A DNA stretch of 64,000 bases from Carettochelys insculpta (lineage: Eukaryota > Chordata > Testudines > Carettochelyidae), in the NCBI RefSeq assembly GCF_033958435.1, contig NC_134146.1:26744501-26808500 (forward strand), written 5' to 3'. Below are positions 1 to 10,503 of the stretch, piece after piece (the stretch's first letter is position 1; each line of letters begins with the position of its first letter). The notes beneath the pieces were generated by a model, which worked only from the letters and a program-made list of their open reading frames with translations, made no database searches and was not told the DNA's origin. A program made the translations under genes and the position numbers.

Positions 1-295
1 ACGAACACACAGTAGTTTTAAATACAATACGTGGGAAATTTTCTTAGAAATAAGACTGAATAGTTGGGTCACTTTTTTTGCATAGTGTGTTTCCAATATA
101 CCTCTTAAAGAGCGATTGTCAAGTTTTAAGTCTTATCTTTAATTTGGAGTAAGACAACATGTAGTTTGGCTAAGAAGTTAAATGTTATCTAATATCAAGG
201 GTCCCAGGTTTTCACAGTGGTCAGTTCAGAGGCCCAGAGTTAAAACTCTTCCTGTACACACACACAAATGTCAACAAATTAAACTCTTGCTACAG

Positions 296-920
296 TACAA
301 GCCTGGTTATCTGGCACTTTAATATCAGGAAAAGTCAGTTAACTGGCATCTGCCATGGAAGTCAGTACAATTGTCCCTTCAGTTCAATGGAAAAATTCCG
401 ATAACTATGTCATCATTTTCTGGCACTTGTGGAAGTCACGTTTGTTTTGTTTGACATTAGGCAGTAGAGGAGCAGTAAATTATAGTGCTGTATATAGTAA
501 TAATGTTAAAAGGTGTTAAGTAAGGTTGTTCCATTTCTTAAACATTTTTGCATTCAGTGAAAAAGCTCAAGTAACCAGCACATTTGATTAACTGGCAACC
601 CCCATGCATTCTGAATAAAACAGTCTGTACAGATCCTACCTGGTCTGGCACCGTCAGGACCTGAGCAATCCCAGACCAGGAATTAGACAGACCAGGGGAA
701 GTTAGTGATCCCCTACTGCCCTCTGGCACCACTTCCAGGCTTTCCTCCTGGCCACCAGCCCCAGATGCTTCCCAGGTGCAACCTGTGGCTCCTCAGTCTT
801 CCTTTCTTGGGCCACTGCCTTCTCAGCTCCTGGTCCCCAGCTGAGCTCTAGGCTGCTGGCCTCTCAACCGTGGCTCTCTGACCCTGGCCACCAGCTCCCT
901 AACCTTAACCCCTGCTGCAG
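296..920. repeat. Decayed repeat with GGTTATCTGGCAC-type end and GC-rich interior
   Basis: Contains CCTGGTTATCTGGCACTTTA, CAGTTAACTGGCATCTGCCA and GATTAACTGGCAACCCCCAT, resembling pogo-like MITE ends, then a GC-rich stretch (640-920). No coding evidence. Confidence 0.4.
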
Positions 921-1069
921 GGCTCTGATCTTACTTTCAGTTATGATAAGAGGCAGCTGCATACTAAATGTGGTGGTCCTAGCTGTTTCCAGTTCGGAGG
1001 AATTTGTTAACAAATGGACTCATGAAAAAACAGACAGATTTCGAAAATCTGTCTATCTTATCTATTTTA

Positions 1070-1513
1070 CAGTAATCCCTTGATTTACGTAGAGGTGGTG
1101 TCCTGGGCAACCTCTGCATAAATCAAATTTCACATGAATTTGGGGTGGGAGAAGGTTGGGGAGAGCTCTGGAATCCCCCTGGCTGGGGGAATGGGTAGCT
1201 GGAACCTCTGCAGAGCTCTGCTGCTCCCCATCTTTCCCCCGCTGGTGGAAGTCAGGGAGCAGCAGTGCTCTGCTGCCATTCCAGCCGCCTGCTTCCCCTG
1301 ACTGGGGGAAGAGGGGGGCACACAGCTGCTTGTGGCATAGTTTCTCCCAGCTGGGAGAAACTGTGCTGCAAGCAGCTGTGTGCCCACTGGGCTCCCCAGC
1401 CAGGGGAGCTGGGGGGAGAATGCGGGGGGCGGGGGGGGGTGCAGTTTCAATTTCAGATTCATGTTAATGCGAGTAAAGTGCAAATCCGAATTGCGCTTCT
1501 TGAGGGTTTATTG
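1070..1513. mobile_element. Non-autonomous pogo/Tigger-like MITE with GC-rich core
   Basis: Ends CAGTAATCCCTTGA (left) and the complement of TTGAGGGTTTATTG (right), flanked by TA (1068-1069, 1514-1515). The core is GC-rich and contains a 64-base hairpin (1319-1382). Open frames in it are compositional. Confidence 0.7.
1319..1382. repeat. 64-base hairpin in the MITE core
   Basis: Outer arms CACACAGCTGCTTG (1319-1332) and CAAGCAGCTGTGTG (1369-1382) pair perfectly, and the centre GTTTCTCCCAG/CTGGGAGAAAC is also a perfect palindrome. Confidence 0.85.
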
Positions 1514-1515
1514 TA

Positions 1516-2995
1516 TGTTCGTTTGAAAACTGTAGTCCTGGGTACTGTGTTGTTCTCTAAACCCTTGTTTGTTCCGTATGTTTAGACTACAAACTCTTCT
1601 GAGCAGGCAGATGTCATGTGTGTGTCAAATGTGTTCTTAGCTCATGTGGACACATTTGAATGCTACCTAGAAAAGGAGCTAAATCCAAAAGAATTTCATA
1701 AGTAGTAAGTGGTTCGTTATCTAGTAAAGAGTTTTTGGGCATACTCAGGTGGTGGTTCTAGTGCTCATGCTGCATACTCCAGAGGGTTGTCTTGTGTTGA
1801 TACAAAGAGTTGGGTATAAAAGACCATTGTAAGTTGCCTCTAGTCCAAGTTGAAGACAGAGCACTTCTTAGAGGAAGATGACACTTCAAATCTGTGCTTA
1901 GTTCAATTTGATCTTAAGTTATAAAATTCATAAATACATTAGCTAGACACTGTACGAGTTGGCTATGTCTAGTGAATGGATGAAATTGCACAGGAGGTAG
2001 AATCTGCAAGTCACCTGAAATCAGAAGCATATTCTGACCTGTCTTACCCTGATTTGATAGGTTAGAGAGGTCATTTCCTGAGGTGTCAGTGTTCTAAGGG
2101 AGTTTTTCAGTCCAAGGGACAGCAATTTTTACTTTCCTGGGTCATCTGTAAATAAAGTGGGGAAAAAAAAATCTTTTAGTTGTCAGTGGCTACATATCTC
2201 CTTATATATGGGGACCTCTGTATTTATGTTGCCTAATATTTAACATTATAAAGGATCATGGAGACTTTTTGTTAAGAAGCTCTAACACTTCCATTGTTTG
2301 TAGCAGGCCTTTAAAATTTGACAGAATTTGATAGGGACAGATGCTAGAGCCTTCTGTTTTGCACATCTTAGGAATTCCATTCAGGTTTAACTGAGTAAAC
2401 CTGATAAATGTTGTCATTTTTCTACACTGGCTTATGTTCCTCAGGAAAATGTCGGCACTGCCTATAAATAACAAACTGTGAACATTCTAAGGGCCAGGCC
2501 CATTGTTGCCTTGGAAATTCCCTCCCCCCAGGGAGTTACTGGAGCAGCTGTCATGAGGGCGTGTTGTGTATAAAGCCCCAGAATTTAACATCTAATAGTA
2601 TGATTTTGGGGCCGGGGGAGGGGGTGTTGACGAGGTAGGCTGGGCTCCTGCAAGCTACTTGGGCCCAGAACACAGCACTAGCAGCTCATCCCCCTTTTAA
2701 ACAAAAATAAAAGAAAAAAAATCTTTGGTTAACATCATTTTTCTTCAAGCTTTATTATAACTCTAGAACACTTTAAATGCTAAAACTACTACATTATTTG
2801 TATTAAATAGTGCATGAACAATCCAGTATGTTCCTACCCTATTTCCAGCCTCATGTGAGGGCAGTAATGCCTAAGCAAACTTTATACTTTTTTGCTCTTT
2901 TTTATCTGAAATTATCATCTTTAACCAGATGTTCTTAAGAGTCTCTTTTGTCTTTGTTGCAAAGGCTGGATCTTGATTTTCACTTCCTTTGTGGT
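1516..2995. other. Unique AT-rich DNA, no gene seen
   Basis: No splice-supported exon, repeat family or long frame recognised. G-run at 2608-2628. Confidence 0.6.
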
Positions 2996-3040
2996 CGTAG
3001 GCTCTGACTCTTCCTCAGCTCTTGTCCCCTATTACCCCTC

Positions 3041-3574
3041 CTCTACTTAAGATACATTGATGATATCTTTATGATTTGGACCCATAGTATAGAGACTCTA
3101 GAGGAATTCCACAGAGACTTTAACAGTCTGCTCCCCACCATCAACTTATGCCTCAATTATTCCATGCAAGAGAGACATTTCCTGGACACTACAGTACAAA
3201 TCAAGTATGGCCTGCTCGGTACCACACTGTACTGGAAACCCACTGATCGCTGTACTTACCTACATGCTTCTAGCTTCCATCCTGCACACGTAACTAGATC
3301 CATTGTTTACAGTCAAGCCCTTAGGTACAATCGCATTTGCTCTGATCCTAGTGACAGAGACCAAAAACTACAAGATCTTTACCAAATATTCATAAACCTG
3401 AATCACCCACCAGGAGAAATAAAAAAACAAATTGACAGGGCCAGACGAATACCCAGACACCAGCTACTCCAAGATCGGCCCCAAAAAGCCAAGAACAGAA
3501 CACCACTGGTCATCACCTACAGCCCCCAACTCAAACCACTGAAGCGAATTATTAGACATACAACCTATCCTTAA
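3041..3574 (+). pseudogene. PLE reverse transcriptase, C-terminal fragment
   Basis: The frame contains LLRYIDDIFMIW, whose YIDD is the catalytic YxDD box of the RT palm, then IETLEEFHRDFNSLLPTI, HFLDTTVQIK and the thumb block TTLYWKPTDRCTYLHASSFH with the PLE-typical HPAHVTRSIVYSQALRYNRI. About 178 residues remain of a domain usually several hundred long; fingers and N-terminal part are missing. The frame ends in TAA at 3574 and continuity shifts by one frame toward 3590. Confidence 0.85.
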
Positions 3575-3589
3575 TCAGGATGCCACACT

Positions 3590-3838
3590 CCAGAAGGCCC
3601 TAGGTGACAGGCCTGTTCTCTACTACAGACAACCTCCTAACTTCATGAGGATTCTCCCCAACAGCTGCAGTCTATACTGCAGGAACAGCAGTCCTGGAAC
3701 TTTTTCTTGCAACAAAGCCTGCTGCCAGCTTTGTCCACGTATCTTTTCTGGAGATACGGTCACTGGACCTAACCAGGTTATTCACAGAATCATGGGCACA
3801 TTCTCATGTTCCTCAACTAACATCATTTCTTCTTCGAG
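3590..3838 (+). pseudogene. PLE linker and start of GIY-YIG endonuclease domain
   Basis: In frame 3 the segment reads NFMRILPNSCSLYCRN and then a cysteine-rich linker (CNKACCQLCPRIFSGD) and TFSCSSTN. This is the CxxC zinc-linker leading into the GIY-YIG domain, as in other PLEs. It breaks off at the strand where the GIY (VIYLI-like) block should start, at the junction with the CpG-rich segment. Confidence 0.7.
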
Positions 3839-4140
3839 TGTCCCCGTGGGTGCTCCACAATAGGTGTCGGGCTTGCCCGGCGCCGCAGATCGGGTCTTCC
3901 AAGCAGTTTCTGCCGGACCGCGCATGCGCCGGCGTGCGCCGCTCCCTTGCGCGCTCCTGGCCACGTGCGCGATCCGGTCCCGGCCAGTTCCTCTTAACCG
4001 CCGTCGGCTGCAGACGGAATCCGAACTAGGCTAAGGCCAAGTTAGCGTATTCAATGGTTTTAACTGTTTTTTCTTTAAAGTTTTTAAGTTCTTAGGCTAC
4101 TGCAAGTTAGCCAGCTTTTATTTTTCAAAAAAAAAACAAC
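3838..4140. repeat. CpG-rich promoter-like repeat segment inside the PLE
   Basis: About 190 bases (3840-4030) are very rich in CpG, unlike the AT-rich surroundings. They include a palindromic GCGCATGCGC (an NRF1-type site) and CACGTGCGCG, followed by T-rich sequence and an A-run near 4129. The first bases (TTCTTCGAGTGTCCCCGTGG) resemble a repeat that I associate with turtle genomes. It may be a separate insertion, a PLE terminal-repeat promoter or a template-switch product. Confidence 0.45.
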
Positions 4141-4808
4141 AAGCGGGACGGCATTCAGTCCAGTCCCAGTAACAAGCGGAACACCGGAGGCCAGGAGCAC
4201 AAAACAGACATAAAAACACTCCTGATCCACAAACGTGTTAGCTGGCATTTTAATGGAGTGGGCAATTTTCTGGGTCACTATAGGGGCTCGTTTGAATACT
4301 TAGCTTAATCTAATTCTTGACTCCCCTGCCCCCACCTTCTGCCCCTCTACTCTCTGATTTGCTCACTTTGATCAATTTTTTTTTGGATTTGTCTACCTTG
4401 ATTACTACTTCTGGTTCTCTGTGCCTTAAATATTGAGTCTATTCTGGTATGTCTATGGTCTGAAGAAGTGGGTCTGTCCCACAAAAGCTCACCTAATAAA
4501 TTATTTTGTTAGTCTTTAAAGTGCTACTTGACTGCTTTTTTGTTTTGATAGTATATAGACTAGCATGGCTTTCTCTCTGTTACTACATATTTGGTTTGGA
4601 TATCCTTTGAAGATGATGCCAGAGTACTGTACTGTACATGTTTGTAGTGTTTATAAATGTAAATCTTCATACACAGCTGTCTGTGGAGGGTGCTTCAAAC
4701 ATATCATTTTTAGGCTTGCTAATATGCATGGAAAATTTCTCTGTCTTGATGCGTGCTACTGCCACTCTAATAAAATTGAAAAGCAACACGTTATGTAGTG
4801 ATCGAGGA

Positions 4809-5765
4809 CACTCATCCCTCATTAAACGAGTACTTTACTTCCGAGTACTTGCTTAAACAAGGGAAACCTATACTTACCTTAGTTTACTAGATGCGTGAAC
4901 TCCCCCCGCTATTAGGAGCTTTACCCCACTCCCTGCGGCTCCAACCTGCCGTACTCTGATGCCGCCCAGCAGCCCCAGCACACGGCAGCCTGGCCCCCTC
5001 CCCCCACCAGACCTGCAGACCGGCCCCATCAGCCTGACGGCCCCATCAGCCTGACAGTCCCACCCCTGGCCTGCAGACCAGCCCCAACAGCCTGACCTCC
5101 CTGCTGGCCTGTGACCCCAGCCCGCGACAACCTACCCACTTCACTCCCCTCCGATCCTGCAGACTGGCCCCTGCAGCCTGACCTCTGCCGGCCCACAGAC
5201 CGGCCCTGGCAGCCTGACACACTCTCCACCCACCGCCAACCCTGCAGACCAGCCCTGGCAGCCTGACCCAACCTGCAGCAGCCTTAACGCCCCCCCTCTG
5301 ACCCTGCAGACTGGCCCTGGCAGCCTGACCATCACCGGCCCCCTGGTCCCAGCCTGCGGCAGCTTTAATCCCCCCACAGACCAGCCCAGCGGCAGCCTGA
5401 CCCCCGCCCCCCCATGACCACTGGCCTGCGGCAGCCAGACTGGCCCCTCAGACCTAACCCCCTGCAGCCCACCCCCCACTGGCCACACACCCAACCTGCA
5501 GCAGTCTTAGCCCCCACCCACTACCTGCCACCAGGTTTTAACCCTCCTTCCCACTCATGGCCCCAAACTGCCCCCAGCCTTTAAACTCCCTTCCCCTCAA
5601 CCCAAGCTTCACTTAACTTTCAAAAGCAGTGCCACATGCCGCCACTCCTTCACCAATTAGAGACTTGCATGTATTTTAATGGGAATTTAGCGCCTCTCTT
5701 ATGACTTTTTTGCCTTCGAGCAGAAAGGTTGGAACCAGTTGTGCTTGTGTAGTGTGGGATGAGTG
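4809..5765. mobile_element. Pogo/Tigger-like non-autonomous element with minisatellite core
   Basis: Inverted ends CACTCATCCCTCATTA and complement of TAGTGTGGGATGAGTG; TA follows the right end only (5766-5767). The interior is filled by a C-rich tandem array (4965-5560). Confidence 0.65.
4965..5560. repeat. Degenerate GC-rich minisatellite
   Basis: Repeated variants of a unit like CCTGCAGACTGGCCCTGGCAGCCTGAC, with GCAGCCTGAC or GCAGCCTTAA recurring roughly every 30-60 bases. Long minus-strand open frames here result from base composition. Confidence 0.75.
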
Positions 5766-5766
5766 T

Positions 5767-7998
5767 ATCAGAAATCCTAATGAAATGGCCTCAGCTGCTC
5801 GACTGAAAAGTGAGTTCTCTTCCATAGTTCATGTCCTCTCCTCTTGTGGTTTGACAACAACCTTATGCTCTTGTGTACCTGCTGCTGTGTCCTTCCTTGT
5901 TCTGGGGAAATTGTGGCAACTGGACCTTTTGTAACCACAAAGGCATTGGTAAAGCGCTCGCCCTTTCTGGTATAGATACTATTATTCTTTGGTGGCTTAT
6001 GAGAAGCTGGCAGAATTCAGCTGCACCACATGCAGGAACGTGCAGTCCTTCATACCTGTTCTATAGCTGTCCCCTGCATCACTGCATCGGTGACATGCCA
6101 GTCCCAGTTTTGTTAGGGATTTTAATTTTTAACTCCCCTTTTAAGTAGAAGCAGCTTCTGCTATGTTTAGAATTGATTGTATGTACAGTCCTGCTCTTAT
6201 CCAAGATAAAGCTCATTGAGCAATTTATGTCAGTGTTAAGTGAGGGATTGAGGGCTCTATCAGCTCTTGGCCAGTTAGTTGCCTTGGAGGTGAGAGTGAT
6301 ATCAAGCTACCTGAGATAGGAAAATGCCTTTTCTTGCTAGTAAATTTGCTGTGTGAGCAAGATAGGTTTCAAGACACATATTGGGTAATGAATGTCATTA
6401 ACCTCTGCTAGCTTTTTCTTGGTTCTTTGGATTTGTGTTTCTTATGGAAAGTACAGACTGAATTAGAGTTTTATTGACCAAAATAGCTTGGAAAGCAAAT
6501 TAGAAATTTTGGAAAGCCGAATAAAGATGATCAGATGCTCGTGTTCTGTGTCGAAAATTAAGCTCAACATGGGATGCTATAAATTTAAGAGATAAATGAG
6601 TTTGCTTAATCCAAGGTCTTATTAGTCTTCTTACAAAGACAAATTTTTGTCCTTTTTCTACATTAGTCTGGGTGGTGATTATGGTATCACTATAGAACTA
6701 TGCATTTTTAAATACAGATCCAAGTAGAATCATTTCATATGTGAACCACTGTGCAGCCAACAGTGACATCGTTAATCAGGCTTTAAGGTCATTTAGGCTT
6801 TAAAACGTTTTGGTTGTTTCACTGTAAAGAATTCTCAACATACCATTTAAACGTAACAGTTTCTTTAGTACAAAATAAAATAAACATGTTGGTAGATACA
6901 CATCTGTTTAATATTATTTATCAGATTAGCCCGTTTCTGTTTAGAACAGATAGCATTGCTTGAGTGTGTAATATCCTGTGGTCAGTTTGCCAAGGTAACA
7001 AGACTTCGTCAAAACGAAAGCATCTCTTACAGAATTCTTAATTAACGCCCTCTTAGATTTATCCAAAATATATTGATATGGCATGAAATAACCTAGTGTG
7101 ATTTACGTTCTGTTGCACATAAGTGTAAAGCATATAACATAGAACCAAAAAGGTAAAATAGGAAATTATCTGAGCTGTGACATAGAGTTTGTGGTTGTCT
7201 GGCTGGGTTGCTGTTGCAGATACTCAGTCTGTCTGAAACACAGAAACCATCTGCTGTTTGACCTGGTCTAAAATTTAGAGCTCGAATATGCCAATATTTT
7301 GGTCAGTGTGTCAATTATATTACTGTCATGATAAGCACTATATTTCATACATGACAGCTATCATGAAATTTCTATCCTGACATTTGCTTATGTGTGTATT
7401 AAAATGGTGTGTTCTAGCTTCCCACATAAACATTACATGCTTGTATAATTGTGTTTTGAATGCAAGTGTCACATAACGTGTAATAATTTGTATAAAATTC
7501 ACATATATTAGTTGGTGGTACAAAGGAAGTAAAATTGACAAGCAGAATTTGTAAAAGTTTGATTTGCTTAAGCATATAAATAGTCAATTCTTTCTGGGCT
7601 GCCAGTTTATTTTATAATCTTACCAAAAATGTGAAAGAAAAGCTTTATGCAGCTACACGATTAAAATGCTGGGATTCCTTTTCTATTTAAATGCCTATCC
7701 CTGAACATACATGAATTCCAAAACCATTAAGACATATTTTCTGATGTATTAAAACTTGCCTATCAGTTCATAACCTCCTTTTTACTGAGTACCAAACAAT
7801 ATTTTTGCAGTCAGGCCAATAACATAACCTTTGACTTCTATGGGAAAGATGAAAGACTAAATTTAACATTTTTCTGCTGTCTTCCCTGATTTTGATCATT
7901 CCTTTTCTCACCCTGACACAAATGGCTTCCCTATAGCGTAGGAGATGTTAGCAAGCTGTTTTTGGCAACTCATGCAGCTGCTCCATGAGTGAAATAAG
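5767..7998. other. Unique AT-rich DNA, no gene seen
   Basis: Low GC and dense stops. Short open frames have no recognisable domain. Probably intronic or intergenic. Confidence 0.6.
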
Positions 7999-9006
7999 CA
8001 GGCCCACCAAGAGGGAGGGACAAAGGGGGCAGTTGCCTCAGGGCCCAGCAATTCAAAAGAGACCAGGACTCCCACCCGCCACTGCAGCAGTGGTGGTAGT
8101 CAGAGCCCCAGGCCCTTTAGATTGCTGCCAGAACCCTGTAGAGTATGCTCCTGTCGGGGGCTCCTTCCGACTCCACGCTTCGAGTGCAGAAAGCGGGGCC
8201 CTGCAGAGACTTAAAAACACCTTGCCTGTAAACAGGCTTTACCTTAAAACTTTCCAGTGTCACAGATTCCCTGACCCTGGGTGGGGTGGGGTTTTTTGCT
8301 GCCACCACCCAAATGGGAAAAGACCCCCTAACCCCAGAAAACACACTTGGGCCATCTTCTTATGGGGTACCCCAGGCTCTCAAATTTCCTTCAGGAGAGA
8401 GCTTAGACGCAAAATAACCCTGTAGTTTAGTAGCTGACCTTTCAGTCTAAGACATGCATATATATGTATAAAAGGGTAATTTATTCACAAAAACAAGAAA
8501 AAAGTAAATCATGGGTTGCACATAGGGAAAGATATTTCTCTGGGATTTACCTTAAAAGTTACAGGGGAATATATAAGTCAAACAACAGCACAAAATCGAA
8601 TACAGAGCAGAGAGTCCAACCAATTTTAAAATAACTATAACCTAAATGTGTATAACTACAAGTTTCCCTTGTACTTATGGCTGATTTTGCAGTGGTCAGG
8701 GTATTTCTGATTTTTTCATTCCAATTGCCTGGGAGACATTTCTCTCGCTGTCTTTTTCTCTGCCTTCTGCAGAGACAAAAGCCCTGAAAGCTGCAATTGT
8801 TCTCAGTTTAAACAAAGCTACTTCACTCGCATTGGCTCACCTGGGATTTAGGTTACCTCAGAAAGATTAACCCGTTCCCTGCACTCATTCGTGAAAGCTC
8901 CAGAGCCCTGGATGCTGTGCTGCTGGTGGCACTGAAGGGAGCACACAGTCTGTCTCCCTACAATGTGGCCCAGGGGCCTGTTAATTCTGTTGCCCCCCCC
9001 GCCCTG
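7999..9006. mobile_element. hAT-like non-autonomous element carrying an insertion
   Basis: Ends CAGGCCCACCAAGAGGG and complement of GCCCCCCCCGCCCTG. Flanks GAAATAAG and TGAATAAG look like a decayed 8 bp hAT duplication (6 of 8). Interrupted at 8174-8893. Confidence 0.5.
8174..8893. mobile_element. Inserted repeat of uncertain class within the hAT-like element
   Basis: Bounded by short inverted sequences CACGCTTCGAGTGC and GCACTCATTCGTG. Inside are CAGATTCCCTGACCCTGGGT and an A-rich segment with TATATATGTATAAAAGG. It could be an LTR-type or a DNA element; I cannot decide. The 146-codon open frame crossing its left border (7985-8425) has no recognisable domain. Confidence 0.35.
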
Positions 9007-9596
9007 TGAATAAGCTATAAAGTTCATAGGTGCAAGATTTGTTGATAGCTGTTTTTATCTCTAAAATCCTCTTTGAATGGGAAAACAGAGTCTACCCAGG
9101 ATGGCAAGACCATGACAAACGTTAAATGTGGATGCTCTGGTGTCATGAAAAACCCTAGATACAAAAGAAGTAGATTTTTTTTTTAAGCCATAGACATTCT
9201 GCGGCAGTTACAAATTATGCTGCAATCCATATTTTGATGCGTAGCTATTTTAAAAACACATTTATGTCTAAGTTGGGAGTTAGGATGTGCCCTTGGATAT
9301 GTATAGGCCCAAGCCAGCCTTGGGTGTTTGAGTGCCTGGGGATGGAGCTAGGGTCATCCTGCTCTGAAAACAGAGGTCCCTCCCACATCAGTTAAATGAG
9401 ACTACTCTTTAGTTACTTGCCAGTGAAAGGCTTGAGCAGCTGAGAGGTGCTGATTCCCTTTTGCAGAGAGCCATGGCACTGACCGGTGCTTTATGGACCT
9501 GCCTACAGGAGAAAAACTAACTATTTTAGACAATGATATTTAGCAATGTACTCACCTTGCCTCAGTTTTGGATTGAAAATTGTTTAACTGCATGAG

Positions 9597-9915
9597 AAGT
9601 TCATAGAGTTTAAGGCCAGATCATCTGGTCTGACCTGAATATCACAGGCCAGTCAATACCTGGCAGCACCCACACACTGAACTCAGCAGCTGAATTAGAC
9701 GATAGAGTTACAGTCCAGAGGAGATGAAACTATTATGTGCCACAAGCAGAAAACAGGAAGGATTGAGGTTCACCAATGCCTAAGCTGGCAGGGAATTGAT
9801 GAAGTGAAATACACCCAGATGTCTTGTGGCAAATGACACCATGCCCACACTCACAGGAGGGAGAACCCTCCCTATATCACTGTCAATCTGATCTGGGGAA
9901 AAGACCCTTTCCTGA
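9597..9915 (-). mobile_element. CR1 3' tail fragment
   Basis: Contains decayed CR1 3'-UTR blocks in reverse orientation: GGCCAGATCATCTGGTCTGA, the AGTCAATACCTGGCAGCACC region and the CACCATGCCCACACTCACAG stretch, ending near ATCTGATCTGGGGAAAAGAC. No coding capacity. Confidence 0.6.
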
Positions 9916-10503
9916 TAGGGTGACCATGTTTTCCTATGTGAAATATGGCACTCCTGGTAAAATTGCTTGAAGTTAAGTGAGTTCAATGGCAATCCATTAG
10001 AACTATGCAGTACATTCAACATAACATTAAGTTGACTGAGCACCCATTTAAACCATATACTGCATTATTGTAACAAAAAATGGTAAAAGTATATACCAGC
10101 AATTAAGTGGCATTACTCTATAGAAGCACCTGCCTTGTCCTCATCTTGCTGTCCTCCAGAGTGTGGGCTGATAGTGAGAGAGACAGAGGTGGAGGAGCCA
10201 GAGCAGCAGATTGGAGAATGTGGGGGAGGGCTGGGGGGTATGTGAGAGAGCTGCTGGAACTCAGGACTGGGTGTGTGTTCAGGAGGGCAGGAGTTAGGGA
10301 TAGGGGCCAGGAGTCTGGACAGGGAGCTTGGGTTCTGAAACAATTTAAACCATTTGGTACTTTTCAGCAGTATGAAAAGAGAATGAAACCTATTAGGCCA
10401 CTTTAACTCCTCACCCCCATTTAAATTTCACTGGAGTCAGTGGGTTTACAACAGATAAATTATGGTGCCCGTTTGTTTCCTAGTTGCTGCCTTTTGGCCA
10501 CCC
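9916..10503. mobile_element. MITE with GGGTGACCAT / GGCCACCCT inverted ends
   Basis: Starts TAGGGTGACCATG and ends TTGGCCACCCTTT, imperfect inverted termini. Both ends sit beside a TTTCCT hexamer, a possible target duplication. The inside is purine-rich with no transposase. Confidence 0.45.

Larger units (their letters stand above)
3003..4586 (+). mobile_element. Penelope-like element (PLE), partial, with 3' terminal tail
   Basis: Composite of PLE parts in order: the C-terminal half of the reverse transcriptase (3003-3574), a linker and start of the GIY-YIG endonuclease (3590-3838), a CpG-rich foreign segment (3838-4140), the end of the endonuclease region (4150-4300), an AT-rich 3' region, and the terminal tail (4455-4586) ending ATGGCTTTCTCTCTGTTACT. 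PLEs are retroelements with a telomerase-like RT and a GIY-YIG nuclease. The copy is dead: 5'-truncated, frameshifted and interrupted. Confidence 0.85.

Noticed and set aside
1130..1585. Overlapping open frames of about 100 codons on both strands
   Set aside because: They lie in the GC-rich core of a TA-flanked MITE; no domain or splice context.
5029..5494. Minus-strand frames of 80 and 117 codons
   Set aside because: Translation of a degenerate minisatellite; repetitive G/R/V-rich peptides only.
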